Shown: in pieces, positions 1-9,757 of the stretch
How positions within the stretch are numbered: the stretch's first letter is position 1
Layout of the letters: the number at the start of each line of letters is the position of its first letter
Assembly: GCA_965267605.1 (NCBI GenBank)
Contig: OZ254088.1
Span: 1 to 64,000, forward strand
Source of the DNA: G965267605 sp965267605
GTDB taxonomy: Bacteria > Bacteroidota > Bacteroidia > Flavobacteriales_E > Vicingaceae
Direction of reading: 5' to 3'
Length of the DNA stretch: 64,000 nucleotides
The notes under the pieces: model-generated
Told to the model about the DNA's origin: nothing
The model's input: the letters and a program-made list of their open reading frames with translations, nothing else
Databases searched by the model: none
Position numbers and translations under genes: made by a program

Positions 1-2390
1 ATTGTTTCAATGGGAAGGCCATTGATATTTGTGATGCGGGCAACCGGTGCATGGAAATCTTCCTGGAGCATTTCAGAGGTAAACCCCATTCTTCGCAAGC
101 GTTTGCCATATGCCTTATTGCACATTTTAACTATGAAGGGTGACGCTTCCAGTTGCTCCAATACAATATCCGGACGATTATAGCGAAGGTCGAACTGGCT
201 AAAACCGTAGACCTCCTCCTTGTATCTAAACGCCACGTTGGATTTAGTAATGTCTTTGCTGGCCTTGTAATAATTACCCTCGGTAATGATCAGGTACTCC
301 ATATCACCCAGGCTGGCGAATGTGGCCTGTTCCTTACACTTTTCGAAGTTCCATTTCTTCACTGTTCCATCACCCGATAGGCTATAGATGTATTTTCCTC
401 CTGCGCCAAACACCACTCTGCTGATTGGACCGGTATGTCCCTTCAGGACGCATACTTTCTGTTTCGTGGTCCAATCCCAGACCACTACATCAAATTCAAC
501 CGCATCTCCAAATCCACCAAAACCCGTAGCCAGATACTTGTTATCGTGACTGAAATCTGCACAATGTATCTGTCCGGGAAGGTCTGTAAAAAGCACTGTA
601 TCTGCTACTCCTGAAACAATGTCTACAGCCTTGATGACAGCCCTGTTAGACCCATTCTTCCATTCTGTAACGTCTCCCATCAAGAATTTATCTGACGCCT
701 TATCAAAGACCAGTGGATAGGTTGCCCAGGTACGCACATGGCTGGCAATAAGCTTACCGCTTTCTATATCGTAAACGTGTAGGGGGGTGTAGCCAGGTCT
801 GAATGTACTTACAATTTTATCACCTGCATGGTTGAACATCAAGAAGTTGCCGCGATTTCGTGATTCAAAGGGGATGTTCTTTAGCTCCTTTCCGGTTTTG
901 GCATCATAAAGGATCAGGCGCGTGTCCATGGCATAGGTCTTCATATCCATTTTCATGGACTGGGTGGCCAGAATGGAGCCATCCATACTATAGGCTACAG
1001 TTTCCGGAGACCCCGGGGTTTTGATGGTTCGCTCTATGTTAAGTTGTGGGTAAGCATATATGTTGATGGGATAATAAGACAATCCTTCCCCTTTGTTAGA
1101 TACTGCGTCTGTGATTTGATCATTGGTGAATCCGGGAATGGCAAGTTGCGTTCCCTGTTCGTTGATCGTTAATTGTATGTAGCTATTCACAAAGTCGCGT
1201 ATCTCTCCATTCTTCATGTCCCACACTTGTGCTCCGATCTTGCCTCCACCCATCAAATGGGTGAACATCATCTTCTCATCCTTGGGTACCAGCAGGTCCA
1301 TCAGATATTTGCGTTCGCCTTCCAAACTGCTTACCAACTTTCCGGTCTTTAGATTCCAGGTGCGGATGGCTTGTTTTTGACCTTCCTTGCTCATGACCGT
1401 CATGCCTGCAGAAATGAAACGGCTATCAGGACTGATGGTAATGATGCCTGCAGACATTGCATATTCCATACTTGAAGTACCCGTTACTCCATGCTCTTGT
1501 ACATGTTTGGAATACTGTTCCTGTGTAATGGTGCCGCCAATGAGTTTGTGGACCTGCTTGCCTGTTTCCAGATCGTGAACCCACACAGTAGCTTGCCCCA
1601 TACCAATTGCTGCAAAGTATTTTCCACTTGGACTAACGATGAGGTTCTTGATAAACCTGATACCCGATAGCTTAGTTGCGTATTTGACCTTTTGGGAATT
1701 CAGATCATACAATTCCACGTAACTGCATTTTTCATCGGTATTGTAACCCGAGCTTATCACGTATTTACCTTCTGGTGAAAAGGAAATCGTTTGACTTGTG
1801 TATTTGAATCCCTGAAGTGTCTGTTCTTCCAGACCACTTTCAATACCCACCAGTCCTATACCTTGTAATGAGCTTCGCGCCTGGGTTGCAAATTGTTTTC
1901 CATTTGGGTGAATCGCCAGCTCTCGATAATTGCCTATTTTCTCATAGATCTTCACTATCTCGCCCGTTAGCGGATCGATGAGACATGGATCCCGTTCCCG
2001 TTGATCTTCACCAATGATGTATTTCCCATCCACAGTGAATTTCACATTGTCCGATACGCGAAGTTTTCGAATCAATTTTCCGGAAGGGAATTTCCAGATG
2101 TAGAGATTGTCCAGTCGATCCTGGCTGATCAGTGTTTTTCCGTCTGAGCTGATCAACAGTTTGTCAATTCGATCCTTGTGTCCGATCAGACTTTTGAATT
2201 CGAGCCGCTTCTTTACATCCCAGATCTTAATGATCCTTCCCTGGCCCGCGCTTACCATGTATTTACCGTTGGGACTATAGGTAAGTGAGTGAATAGCTTC
2301 TTTGTGTCCGTTAGACAACACAAATTCCGGTTTGTCTTGAGCCCAGCAAGGACTCCAGCATAAGATGGCCGCTATGAACAATGAGCGCAT
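1..2390 (-). CDS. WD40-repeat protein, probably caspase-like at its missing C-terminus (partial)
   Basis: The frame is open from the ATG at 2390 to the window edge, about 796 codons with no stop, so the gene is truncated on the left by the window. The N-terminus (MRSLFIAAILCWSPCWA, then Q) is a signal peptide with a stop codon in frame just upstream, which fixes the start. The body is a series of beta-propeller blades with phrases such as IKIWDVKK, SPNGKYMVSAG and VWDMKNGEI. The last readable stretch (NRPDIVLEQLEASPF, later RLRRMGFT) resembles the linker that precedes a peptidase C14 caspase domain in Bacteroidota WD40-caspase proteins. That domain is not visible, so it is an inference. The gene starts 62 bases after the PorP-like gene and is probably cotranscribed with it. 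Confidence 0.85.
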   Translation of the reverse strand, partial: MRSLFIAAILCWSPCWAQDKPEFVLSNGHKEAIHSLTYSPNGKYMVSAGQGRIIKIWDVKKRLEFKSLIGHKDRIDKLLISSDGKTLISQDRLDNLYIWKFPSGKLIRKLRVSDNVKFTVDGKYIIGEDQRERDPCLIDPLTGEIVKIYEKIGNYRELAIHPNGKQFATQARSSLQGIGLVGIESGLEEQTLQGFKYTSQTISFSPEGKYVISSGYNTDEKCSYVELYDLNSQKVKYATKLSGIRFIKNLIVSPSGKYFAAIGMGQATVWVHDLETGKQVHKLIGGTITQEQYSKHVQEHGVTGTSSMEYAMSAGIITISPDSRFISAGMTVMSKEGQKQAIRTWNLKTGKLVSSLEGERKYLMDLLVPKDEKMMFTHLMGGGKIGAQVWDMKNGEIRDFVNSYIQLTINEQGTQLAIPGFTNDQITDAVSNKGEGLSYYPINIYAYPQLNIERTIKTPGSPETVAYSMDGSILATQSMKMDMKTYAMDTRLILYDAKTGKELKNIPFESRNRGNFLMFNHAGDKIVSTFRPGYTPLHVYDIESGKLIASHVRTWATYPLVFDKASDKFLMGDVTEWKNGSNRAVIKAVDIVSGVADTVLFTDLPGQIHCADFSHDNKYLATGFGGFGDAVEFDVVVWDWTTKQKVCVLKGHTGPISRVVFGAGGKYIYSLSGDGTVKKWNFEKCKEQATFASLGDMEYLIITEGNYYKASKDITKSNVAFRYKEEVYGFSQFDLRYNRPDIVLEQLEASPFIVKMCNKAYGKRLRRMGFTSEMLQEDFHAPVARITNINGLPIET

Positions 2391-2452
2391 AAAGCAAGAT
2401 ACAAAACCAGCCAGCTATGATTTCTTTCTGTGCCGGAGGTTATCAGCGACTA

Positions 2453-3457
2453 TCAGTAAGATGGGGCCGCCAAAGGAGATTGTCCCTTGGTTCCATTCAC
2501 TACAATACCAAGTTCGAAAGCACCTCTACCACCAGAATAAGACTTCAGAGGAGAGTTGTTGATGTCGTAAGACGCACGGATCAAACAACTACCATAGATC
2601 ACACCCAAGTTCACCATCCAGGCATCTTTCCATCGGTAACCTAATCCTCCTACAACACTGTATTGGTCATCCAGTTTATACTTCGTATCAAAGCCCAGTA
2701 AGTAATCGTGAGCTTCGTTCTGATACATGTATTGATTGTAAAAATCGAAGTTCAATTCTTCGTTCAATACGAATTCGAAACCAAGCTCGGTGGTCCACCT
2801 AAGGGGCAATCTGCTTTTTTGTCCGTACAATGCTTCGTTCGGCCTGTTAAGGTGAAGCACGGCCAATCCCGCATGGGGCTTCACTTCCTGCCCTTCTTCC
2901 ACAAGCTTGTAGAAGATGCCCATGCCAATGTCAGCATTGAATCGTGATAGCTTGGTGAATGCCTCACCATTGTCCATGGATAGATCAAAACCTCCAACCG
3001 CATTCTGACTGTACTGATTGTTATAAGAGAATGCGCCAGGGTTGAAGTTCTTATGGAACAAACCAAGATTGGCTCCTACAGTTAGAATGTGTGGCTGTCC
3101 GGGCTTGATAATATGGTAACTACCAGATGCCAGACACTGGAACATATTGATTGCTCCGAAGTTAGATCTGTTGTTTACGATGTATCCTCCAACACCCCAT
3201 CGTTCATAGATGATTTGGTCGTACGCAGCATACATGGTAACAAATGGATGAATACCTACTGCTCTCCATTGTGATCTGAAATCAATGGCGGCACGGTAAT
3301 CTGCGCCACGTGTATATAGATCGTGGAACACGCCAGTTTTGCCGGGGTTCTGATACATCTGTACCGTTTGGTATTGCGACATGTGAAAATCCTGTCCAAA
3401 GGTCACCGAAGAGATAACCGTGAACAATCCTAATATGCAAAGCTTAGTAGTTCTCAT
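2453..3457 (-). CDS. PorP/SprF-family type IX secretion outer membrane protein (copy 2)
   Basis: The 334-residue protein has a signal peptide ending at TFGQ and the family opening QDFHMSQYQ..MYQNPGKTG, followed by a beta-barrel-like series of alternating aromatic strands. PorP/SprF proteins are outer membrane partners of T9SS. In Flavobacterium, SprF is needed to export the giant adhesin SprB, whose type B sorting domain resembles that of the neighbour here. The start ATG overlaps the stop of the giant adhesin gene by one base (TAATG), implying translational coupling. It is very similar along its whole length to the 334-residue protein at 9758-10762. The likely role is a dedicated export or anchoring partner of the adjacent adhesin. 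The family is clear; the pairing is inferred from position. Confidence 0.9.
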   Translation of the reverse strand: MRTTKLCILGLFTVISSVTFGQDFHMSQYQTVQMYQNPGKTGVFHDLYTRGADYRAAIDFRSQWRAVGIHPFVTMYAAYDQIIYERWGVGGYIVNNRSNFGAINMFQCLASGSYHIIKPGQPHILTVGANLGLFHKNFNPGAFSYNNQYSQNAVGGFDLSMDNGEAFTKLSRFNADIGMGIFYKLVEEGQEVKPHAGLAVLHLNRPNEALYGQKSRLPLRWTTELGFEFVLNEELNFDFYNQYMYQNEAHDYLLGFDTKYKLDDQYSVVGGLGYRWKDAWMVNLGVIYGSCLIRASYDINNSPLKSYSGGRGAFELGIVVNGTKGQSPLAAPSY

Positions 3458-6400
3458 TATCTCAAGACGTTAGTTTCGCCAATGATATCTATCGGATCTC
3501 CATTCTTCAATTCTCCTTTCACAGTATAGACATAGGTTCCATTTGGTTGTGGCTGTCCTCGGTATTTACCGTTCCAACCATCCTTCTGGTCGGTAGTCTC
3601 CCATATCTTGTTACCCCACTCATTGTAAATCGTGAACCTAAGGTTGAGCACCGGTCCTCCTCTTACATACAGCAGGTCATTCTCCCCATCTCCGTTCGGA
3701 GTAAATCCTGACGGCACTGCCACAGGCCCGTCATCAATATCCAGTATCGTGAACAGATAGCTGACGGTATCTGTACACCCATTGGTGTCTGTTACCACCA
3801 GCAACACCAGATACGTTCCGGGGTCCATAAAGGTGTGGGTCGGATCTTTATCAGTACTCGTATTGCCATCCCTGAAGTCCCAGAAGTAAGTACTACCTCC
3901 TACACTTTGGTTGGTAAAGTCAATGGGATCATCCTCATTGTACGTACCGCCTTGCGGTATATAATCCGCAGTAGGTCCGGTCAACAGATAGATCGTGTCT
4001 GCATAGGAATGCGAACAACCTGAATCCGTAATTACCGTTAACGTGGCTATATAGAATGTGGAATCCCTCGAGTACCAATGCATAGGGTTCTGAACAGTAT
4101 CATCTGAAGTGGTGTCTCCGAAGCTCCACAACCAACTCGTAATGTTTCCTGTTGATTGATCTGTAAATGCAACGGAATCGCTACACCACGCATCCCAATC
4201 AAACAGTGCAACCGGATTCGGATTAATCGCCAGCGTTTTCGTAATGGTATCGGAACACCCATACAGACCACTTACAATGTGCGTAATGGATATTGTTCCA
4301 GCCGCACCAACTGTATAAGTGGTGTCTTCAGCATTCATGGTGTCTGTGCCAATGATATACTGCCAGAACGTAAGGTTTCCAAATCCTATCGTTGAGGTGT
4401 CGATCAGCTGAATGGTTTGTCCTTCACAGATACCATCGTTCCAGAAATTAGCCATCGGCACATCACCAATGTTCACCCGTATCGTATCCGTTGCGCCTGG
4501 GCAAAGGGCCAGGCCATTGGTCGTTAGTACAAATTCCACGAACCCATTGGCCAGATCATTGGAATCAGGCACATAGGATGTATTGATAATCGAATCATGG
4601 GGTATGAATGTCCCCGTTCCAGTGGTTACCCACCTGTTACCTGAGCCATTGAACATGGTACCATTCAGGAATATGGTATCACCCCAACATATATTGTAAT
4701 CTGTTCCAGCGTTTACAGCAGGTGCTGCCTGGAATGTAATGGTCATTGAGTCTACCACAGGCCTACATGCACCAACCGGGTAGAAGTAGAGCTTCACAGA
4801 TCCGGCACTTGTGTCTGCGGAACTTGGATGGTAGTAAGGGTTATTCAGCGTATCATTCGGAGTGAAGTTACCCGTACCGGTACTCACCCAATAACCTTGT
4901 CCAAGGCCTCCTACCACTGTGCCATTTAATCCAACCGAATCAATACTCGAACATACGGAGGTATCGTTTCCAGCGTTGACTGATGGTATAGGTGTGATAA
5001 TGATATCCACTGTATCCGTTTCCGCTAAACAGTTACCGTTACCGGTAGATGTAAGTACCAATCGGACTCCACCAGCGGCTGTATCCGCAGCACTCAAGTA
5101 ATAGGTTGCATTTAACGTGGTGTTGGACGGACTAAAGGTTCCCGATCCAAGAGTAGACCATTGACCGGTAGTTGCACCGTTCGTTACCGAACCGTTCAGT
5201 AAGGCGAAGGTGTCACCTTCACACAGGAATATGTCCGGACCAGCATTCACAATAGGTGCACCAGTTATGGTCACACGTATTGTATCGCACACGGTATCAC
5301 ATAAACCATTACCCGTTGTCTTCAGAATAAGGTCTACAAATCCGGCTACAGTATCTGCCGGACTCGCATTATAAGTTGCATTAAGTGTAGTGTTATTAGG
5401 TGTGAACGTACCCGTTCCAGTTGTTAGCCATGCCCCACCTGTTGCGTTCCAAACAACACCATTCAGTTGAAGGGTTGCATTGTTTGCGCAGATGGCAGTA
5501 TCCCTTCCTGCAATGGCTACCGGTGACGGGAGAATGGTAATGTTCATTGTATCCATTACCGGATTACAATTACCATTGTTGGTGGACGTCCAGATCAACT
5601 GAACTGTTCCAGCAGCGGTATCTGCGCCACTTGGTATATAGTATGCATTCGGTGTTGTAGCTCCAGGATTGAACGTTCCCGTTCCGGAAGAAGTCCATAT
5701 TCCAGTTCCAGCACCATTGATGATCACACCAGCCATTTGCGCACTATCATTGGCACATATGGTCTGATCCGGACCTGCAATGGCTGTTGGTTGGGTAACA
5801 AACGTCAGTATCAACGTATCTGTTACAGGGAGACACTTGCCATTGTTTGTAGATGTAAGCACAATGGTGACCGTTCCCGCCACCGTGTCAGCCGGTGAGG
5901 GTTGATAAGTGGTGTTGAGGTTATTAGGTCCTGGCACAAAGGCCCCTGTTCCGTTAGGTGTTGACCATGTTCCAGTGGTTGAACCACCACCAACTGTTCC
6001 TGATAGTGTAGCATTTGGATTGTTGTTACACAGCGTTTGATCCGGTCCGGCATTTACAAATGGAGCTGGGGTAAGTGTTACAACAATGGAATCCACCACA
6101 GCGAAACAACCTCGTGTTGAGGTAAGGTAGATGGTATATCCACCTGCCGTGGTATCTCCCGTACTTGGTATGTAAGATGCCGTTAGCGTAGAATCATGCG
6201 GAGAGAATGTTCCTGATCCAGAGGTAGACCATTTACCAGTTGGAGGCCCATTGGTAACTGAACCATTCAATGGCAGTACTGCGTTATTGGCACACATAGA
6301 AGTGTCGTTACCCGCATCAACTATTTGCAGTGGAATCAAAGTAACTCTTACTGTATCGGATTCAGGTAAACAAAGGCCGTTGCCAGTAGTTGTAATTACC

Positions 6401-9400
6401 AGGTCTACGAAACCTGCAGCTGTATCCGCATTGCTAGGTACATATGTTGGATTCAGAATATTCGGATTGGGCACAAAAGACCCAGAACCCAATGTTGTCC
6501 AGGTAGCACCTCCCGTAGAGGAAGATCCATTGAGTGGAATATTGAATGTCGTTAAACAATGCGTAAAGTCCGGACCAGCTGAAGCCCATGGAGAACCAAG
6601 TATCGTAAGTGTTAGGCTCGTGGTATCGGCCAGGCATATACCATTACCCGTGGTTATTAGCGACAGTACCACACTTCCCGCTACCGTATCAGCTGGGCTG
6701 GCAGTGTACGTAGGATTCAGCACATTCGGGTTAGGTGTGAAAGTACCGGTACCTGATGTGATCCACGTTCCACCACCTGCATTCCAAACCGCACCATTCA
6801 AATTATACACAGGATTGTTGGCACAAATGGTGTCATCAGCTCCGGGAATTGCAACTGGCGCATTGGTATAAGTAATGGTTATTTGCTGTGTATCGGCAGG
6901 ACAAAGGCCGTTATTCGTTGAAATGAATGTTATGACTACACTGCCCGCTGCAGTATCCGCATTGCTAGGTGTGTACGAAGGATTCAACACCGTATTCGAG
7001 GGTGCGAATACACCTGTACCAGACGAACTCCAAACTCCTGATCCCGTATTGGATGTACCATTCAGGTTTACAACGCCATTGTTGGCACATACTGTCTGGT
7101 TTGATCCGGCATTAACAACGGGCTCCGGTGTAAACGTAACGGTTATAGTTGATGTATCGCTCTGACAACCTCCCAGGTTACCGGTGGTAATCAAACTTAA
7201 GGTGATGGTTCCTGCTGCTGTATCTGCTGGTGTAACATTGTACGTAGGATTCAGCACATTCGGGTTAGGAGTGAAAGTTCCCGTTCCAGAAGTGATCCAT
7301 GTGCCACCTGTTGCGTTACCCACTGACCCATTTAGGGGTATCGTAGCAGCCGTTGCACAGACATTGATGTTCGATCCCGCATTGGCATAGGGCAATGGTA
7401 TAAAGTTGATGAACATGGTGTCCTGATTGGCGGGACAAGCCCCATTAGCCGAGGACGCAAAGATCAATCTGACACTGCCCGCGGCAGTATCTGCCGAGGT
7501 CGGACTATAGGTTGGATTGAAGACATTGGGGCTCGGACTAAATGTTCCAGTACCATTACTGCTCCAGGTACCTGCTCCGGTAGAGGAGGTACCGTTCACC
7601 TGGATGGGTCCAGTAGTTGCACAAAGTGTAGTATCGTTTCCTGCGGAGATAACCACCAAAGAATCGATCGTTATGGTAGTTAACACCGAATCTATACATC
7701 CGATTGAATTTCCGACTATGAGTTTGACGGTATATTGTCCACCATTCGGATAGGTGTGGGTTGGATTCTGGTTGGTATCCAAAGGACTACCATCTCCAAA
7801 ATCCCAGGTCCAACTATTCACAACACCATTGTTCGAGGTCTTCGAAGTGTCGATGAACTGAACCGGATTGTTCTCACAGACAGGGGCATTGTGTGAGAAC
7901 CCTGCAAGCACATAACCTACATGTACAGTTGCAAATGCTGTATCCGCACAGTTGGTGCCTGGGTTAGTGATCATACGCACCGTATATTTCCCGGTATCAG
8001 GATAGGTGTATGTTGGGAACAGCTGCGTTGAAGTATCGTTGGTTGTTGACAGGTCGCCAAAATCCCACTCCGTAGGTGCGCCAAGTGGATTCGTATGGTT
8101 CGAGAAGACTACTGACGTTCCATTGCACACAGAGATAACACCATCTATGGTGTCAATACCTGCATCGGCAATGGGCGGACATGGAACTATATTGAACTGG
8201 AAGTCCCTACGGACCTCATTGATCAAAGAATCGCCAATCCATTCTTCCACACAAATTCCAACTACGAACTGCCCAGGAGTTTGCGGGAAGCCAGTAATGA
8301 TACCTGTAACAGAGTCAATTCTCAGGTTTGGAGGCCCTAAAGGATTGAACTTGTTATAGGTTCCAGACCATGGCACTGAGGTGAATTGTGGCCAGTTGTT
8401 CAGGAATGGTGGTGGATTGTTTGCACCGCCTCCCCAAGAGTTATAGGGGTCACAAACCTTGTAGGCCAATGAATCACCATCCGGGTCTATGGCAGAATGA
8501 TCAAAAGTGAATGTATCATTCTGACACAGGAATATCGGTGGCATATTCTTCCAGCGGGGGGAGTTGTTGTTGCCGATGGGAATAACCTTCGGTTGAGAAC
8601 ATTCTCGTATATGAACATTATCGAAGAAGTGCGTTTCAAAGTCACTATCGTTCTCTATTTCAATCCAGACCCGTATACTATCTCCTGTTACGCAATGTGC
8701 TTCAGCGGTAGTTGCTGCAAAGTCATCACCAAACGCACCGTTGATCGGGAATAAGGTCAGTGGACCGTTGTTCACGCTGTAGTACACACGTATGGAATCG
8801 TTGGGTTCCTGAGTTCCCTGTTCCGAGATATCTACTTCGAGATTGACACCACTAGCAAAGCCAGAAATGTTCACCCACTCACTGAACCATTGTACCTCAC
8901 CGTCAGTATCACGGCACTCGAACATTTGATTTCTTACTTCTGCCCAATCACACTGTAGTGGCTGGAATCTCTGCCATGCAGTTGGACCATTGTCAACAGT
9001 TGTGAAGTTTGGAAGGTTGAAGTCTTCAAGCCAAATTGTTGGTGTTGGAGGTGGGGGTGCAACGATGGTATCTTCTGGTACGTAAGTGTGGTACGCAGCA
9101 CCAACACCCAATGGGTTGATCACGTTCAACACCGTACCATTCCTACAACAGGTCTGGTATGTGATGTGATATCCACCGGGTACTTGTGGTAGAATGGCAA
9201 CCTGTGCGTAGCTGGCTTCTTCTACACAGACATTGGGGTTTACAATACACGAATCAATAAGTGGTGGAACAATGTTCTGTCCCAGGAATGGAATATCGAT
9301 CGGAACGAAGTTTGCTCCATTGTTGTACCACGCACGAACCTGGACGAGGCCCGGAAATCCTACGCTACTGGGCCCACAGTCTCTAAAAAGTCTTAGTGTT

Positions 9401-9525
9401 ACTTGATATGCATCACCTCCCAGGTGAATGTATGTGATTTCGCCACCAATGATGTGTGTGGCCTTACTGAGTGCCGGAGTCAGTGTCAGAAGCGCTAACA
9501 AGCAGCGTAGAGCCCATTTTCGCAT
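3457..9525 (-). CDS. Giant T9SS adhesin with 12 tandem repeats, PKD domains and type B (CHU_C) sorting domain
   Basis: This 2022-residue secreted protein has a signal peptide (cleavage near ALSKA) and then the THIIGGE head seen in gliding-associated proteins. It continues with a Cys-containing N-terminal region, two PKD domains with WDFGD motifs (about residues 470-630), and twelve repeats of about 88 residues (about 633-1690). Each repeat reads xNAGxDxxxCANN ... GTWxTSGTGTFxPN ... PSxADTAAG. More PKD-like domains follow, then a gliding-motility C-terminal domain (VPSGFTPNGDGENDLLYV to the final LR). The last domain is the T9SS type B signal. The likely role is surface adhesion or gliding, but the ligand is unknown. 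The gene is a paralogue of 10762-17082, matching it repeat for repeat but with one repeat fewer. It is the first gene of an operon with the PorP/SprF gene. Confidence 0.92.
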   Translation of the reverse strand: MRKWALRCLLALLTLTPALSKATHIIGGEITYIHLGGDAYQVTLRLFRDCGPSSVGFPGLVQVRAWYNNGANFVPIDIPFLGQNIVPPLIDSCIVNPNVCVEEASYAQVAILPQVPGGYHITYQTCCRNGTVLNVINPLGVGAAYHTYVPEDTIVAPPPPTPTIWLEDFNLPNFTTVDNGPTAWQRFQPLQCDWAEVRNQMFECRDTDGEVQWFSEWVNISGFASGVNLEVDISEQGTQEPNDSIRVYYSVNNGPLTLFPINGAFGDDFAATTAEAHCVTGDSIRVWIEIENDSDFETHFFDNVHIRECSQPKVIPIGNNNSPRWKNMPPIFLCQNDTFTFDHSAIDPDGDSLAYKVCDPYNSWGGGANNPPPFLNNWPQFTSVPWSGTYNKFNPLGPPNLRIDSVTGIITGFPQTPGQFVVGICVEEWIGDSLINEVRRDFQFNIVPCPPIADAGIDTIDGVISVCNGTSVVFSNHTNPLGAPTEWDFGDLSTTNDTSTQLFPTYTYPDTGKYTVRMITNPGTNCADTAFATVHVGYVLAGFSHNAPVCENNPVQFIDTSKTSNNGVVNSWTWDFGDGSPLDTNQNPTHTYPNGGQYTVKLIVGNSIGCIDSVLTTITIDSLVVISAGNDTTLCATTGPIQVNGTSSTGAGTWSSNGTGTFSPSPNVFNPTYSPTSADTAAGSVRLIFASSANGACPANQDTMFINFIPLPYANAGSNINVCATAATIPLNGSVGNATGGTWITSGTGTFTPNPNVLNPTYNVTPADTAAGTITLSLITTGNLGGCQSDTSTITVTFTPEPVVNAGSNQTVCANNGVVNLNGTSNTGSGVWSSSGTGVFAPSNTVLNPSYTPSNADTAAGSVVITFISTNNGLCPADTQQITITYTNAPVAIPGADDTICANNPVYNLNGAVWNAGGGTWITSGTGTFTPNPNVLNPTYTASPADTVAGSVVLSLITTGNGICLADTTSLTLTILGSPWASAGPDFTHCLTTFNIPLNGSSSTGGATWTTLGSGSFVPNPNILNPTYVPSNADTAAGFVDLVITTTGNGLCLPESDTVRVTLIPLQIVDAGNDTSMCANNAVLPLNGSVTNGPPTGKWSTSGSGTFSPHDSTLTASYIPSTGDTTAGGYTIYLTSTRGCFAVVDSIVVTLTPAPFVNAGPDQTLCNNNPNATLSGTVGGGSTTGTWSTPNGTGAFVPGPNNLNTTYQPSPADTVAGTVTIVLTSTNNGKCLPVTDTLILTFVTQPTAIAGPDQTICANDSAQMAGVIINGAGTGIWTSSGTGTFNPGATTPNAYYIPSGADTAAGTVQLIWTSTNNGNCNPVMDTMNITILPSPVAIAGRDTAICANNATLQLNGVVWNATGGAWLTTGTGTFTPNNTTLNATYNASPADTVAGFVDLILKTTGNGLCDTVCDTIRVTITGAPIVNAGPDIFLCEGDTFALLNGSVTNGATTGQWSTLGSGTFSPSNTTLNATYYLSAADTAAGGVRLVLTSTGNGNCLAETDTVDIIITPIPSVNAGNDTSVCSSIDSVGLNGTVVGGLGQGYWVSTGTGNFTPNDTLNNPYYHPSSADTSAGSVKLYFYPVGACRPVVDSMTITFQAAPAVNAGTDYNICWGDTIFLNGTMFNGSGNRWVTTGTGTFIPHDSIINTSYVPDSNDLANGFVEFVLTTNGLALCPGATDTIRVNIGDVPMANFWNDGICEGQTIQLIDTSTIGFGNLTFWQYIIGTDTMNAEDTTYTVGAAGTISITHIVSGLYGCSDTITKTLAINPNPVALFDWDAWCSDSVAFTDQSTGNITSWLWSFGDTTSDDTVQNPMHWYSRDSTFYIATLTVITDSGCSHSYADTIYLLTGPTADYIPQGGTYNEDDPIDFTNQSVGGSTYFWDFRDGNTSTDKDPTHTFMDPGTYLVLLVVTDTNGCTDTVSYLFTILDIDDGPVAVPSGFTPNGDGENDLLYVRGGPVLNLRFTIYNEWGNKIWETTDQKDGWNGKYRGQPQPNGTYVYTVKGELKNGDPIDIIGETNVLR

Positions 9526-9629
9526 GCGGAGTAGTTTATAGGTTCGTGTGCGTAACTCCCCAAAAATTAGAGAGTTAAAGAAAAAAGATAATGATTCTGG
9601 AAGGAGTGGTAAAAAATTGACTCATCTAT

Positions 9630-9659
9630 TTAGACGGAATTGTCATAACCATCGATGAA
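9630..9659 (-). promoter_or_regulatory. Conserved upstream element of the giant adhesin genes (copy 2)
   Basis: TTAGACGGAA (9630-9639) and CGATGAA (9653-9659), read on the plus strand, recur with exactly the same 13-base spacing at 17178-17207, upstream of the paralogous adhesin gene. The distance to the start codon is about 105-134 bases here and 96-125 there, while the surrounding DNA has diverged. This suggests a shared promoter or regulator site. The regulator is unknown. Confidence 0.45.
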
Positions 9660-9707
9660 TGAGCTATTTATGTCGTGCAATGAAGATCATTGAAGATGGT
9701 ACATCAG

Positions 9708-9748
9708 AGGGGTTGATCAGGACTTTCACACACGCAAGACCAACCCCT
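9708..9748 (-). terminator. Inverted repeat after the PorP/SprF copy 1 gene, weak terminator candidate
   Basis: AGGGGTTG (9708-9715) pairs perfectly with CAACCCCT (9741-9748) across a 25-base loop, ten bases beyond the stop of the 9758-10762 gene. There is no T-run, so termination is only a possibility. Confidence 0.25.
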
Positions 9749-9757
9749 CAATACCAC

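Noticed and set aside
6251..6871. 206-residue ORF on the plus strand opposite the first giant adhesin
   Set aside because: It is antisense to the adhesin repeats. The repeat periodicity of the real gene keeps the opposite frame open; no start or function fits.
4450..7680. Regularly spaced repeated DNA that could look like a CRISPR array
   Set aside because: The period is about 260 bases, in frame with the adhesin, and units are similar but not identical. These are protein repeats.
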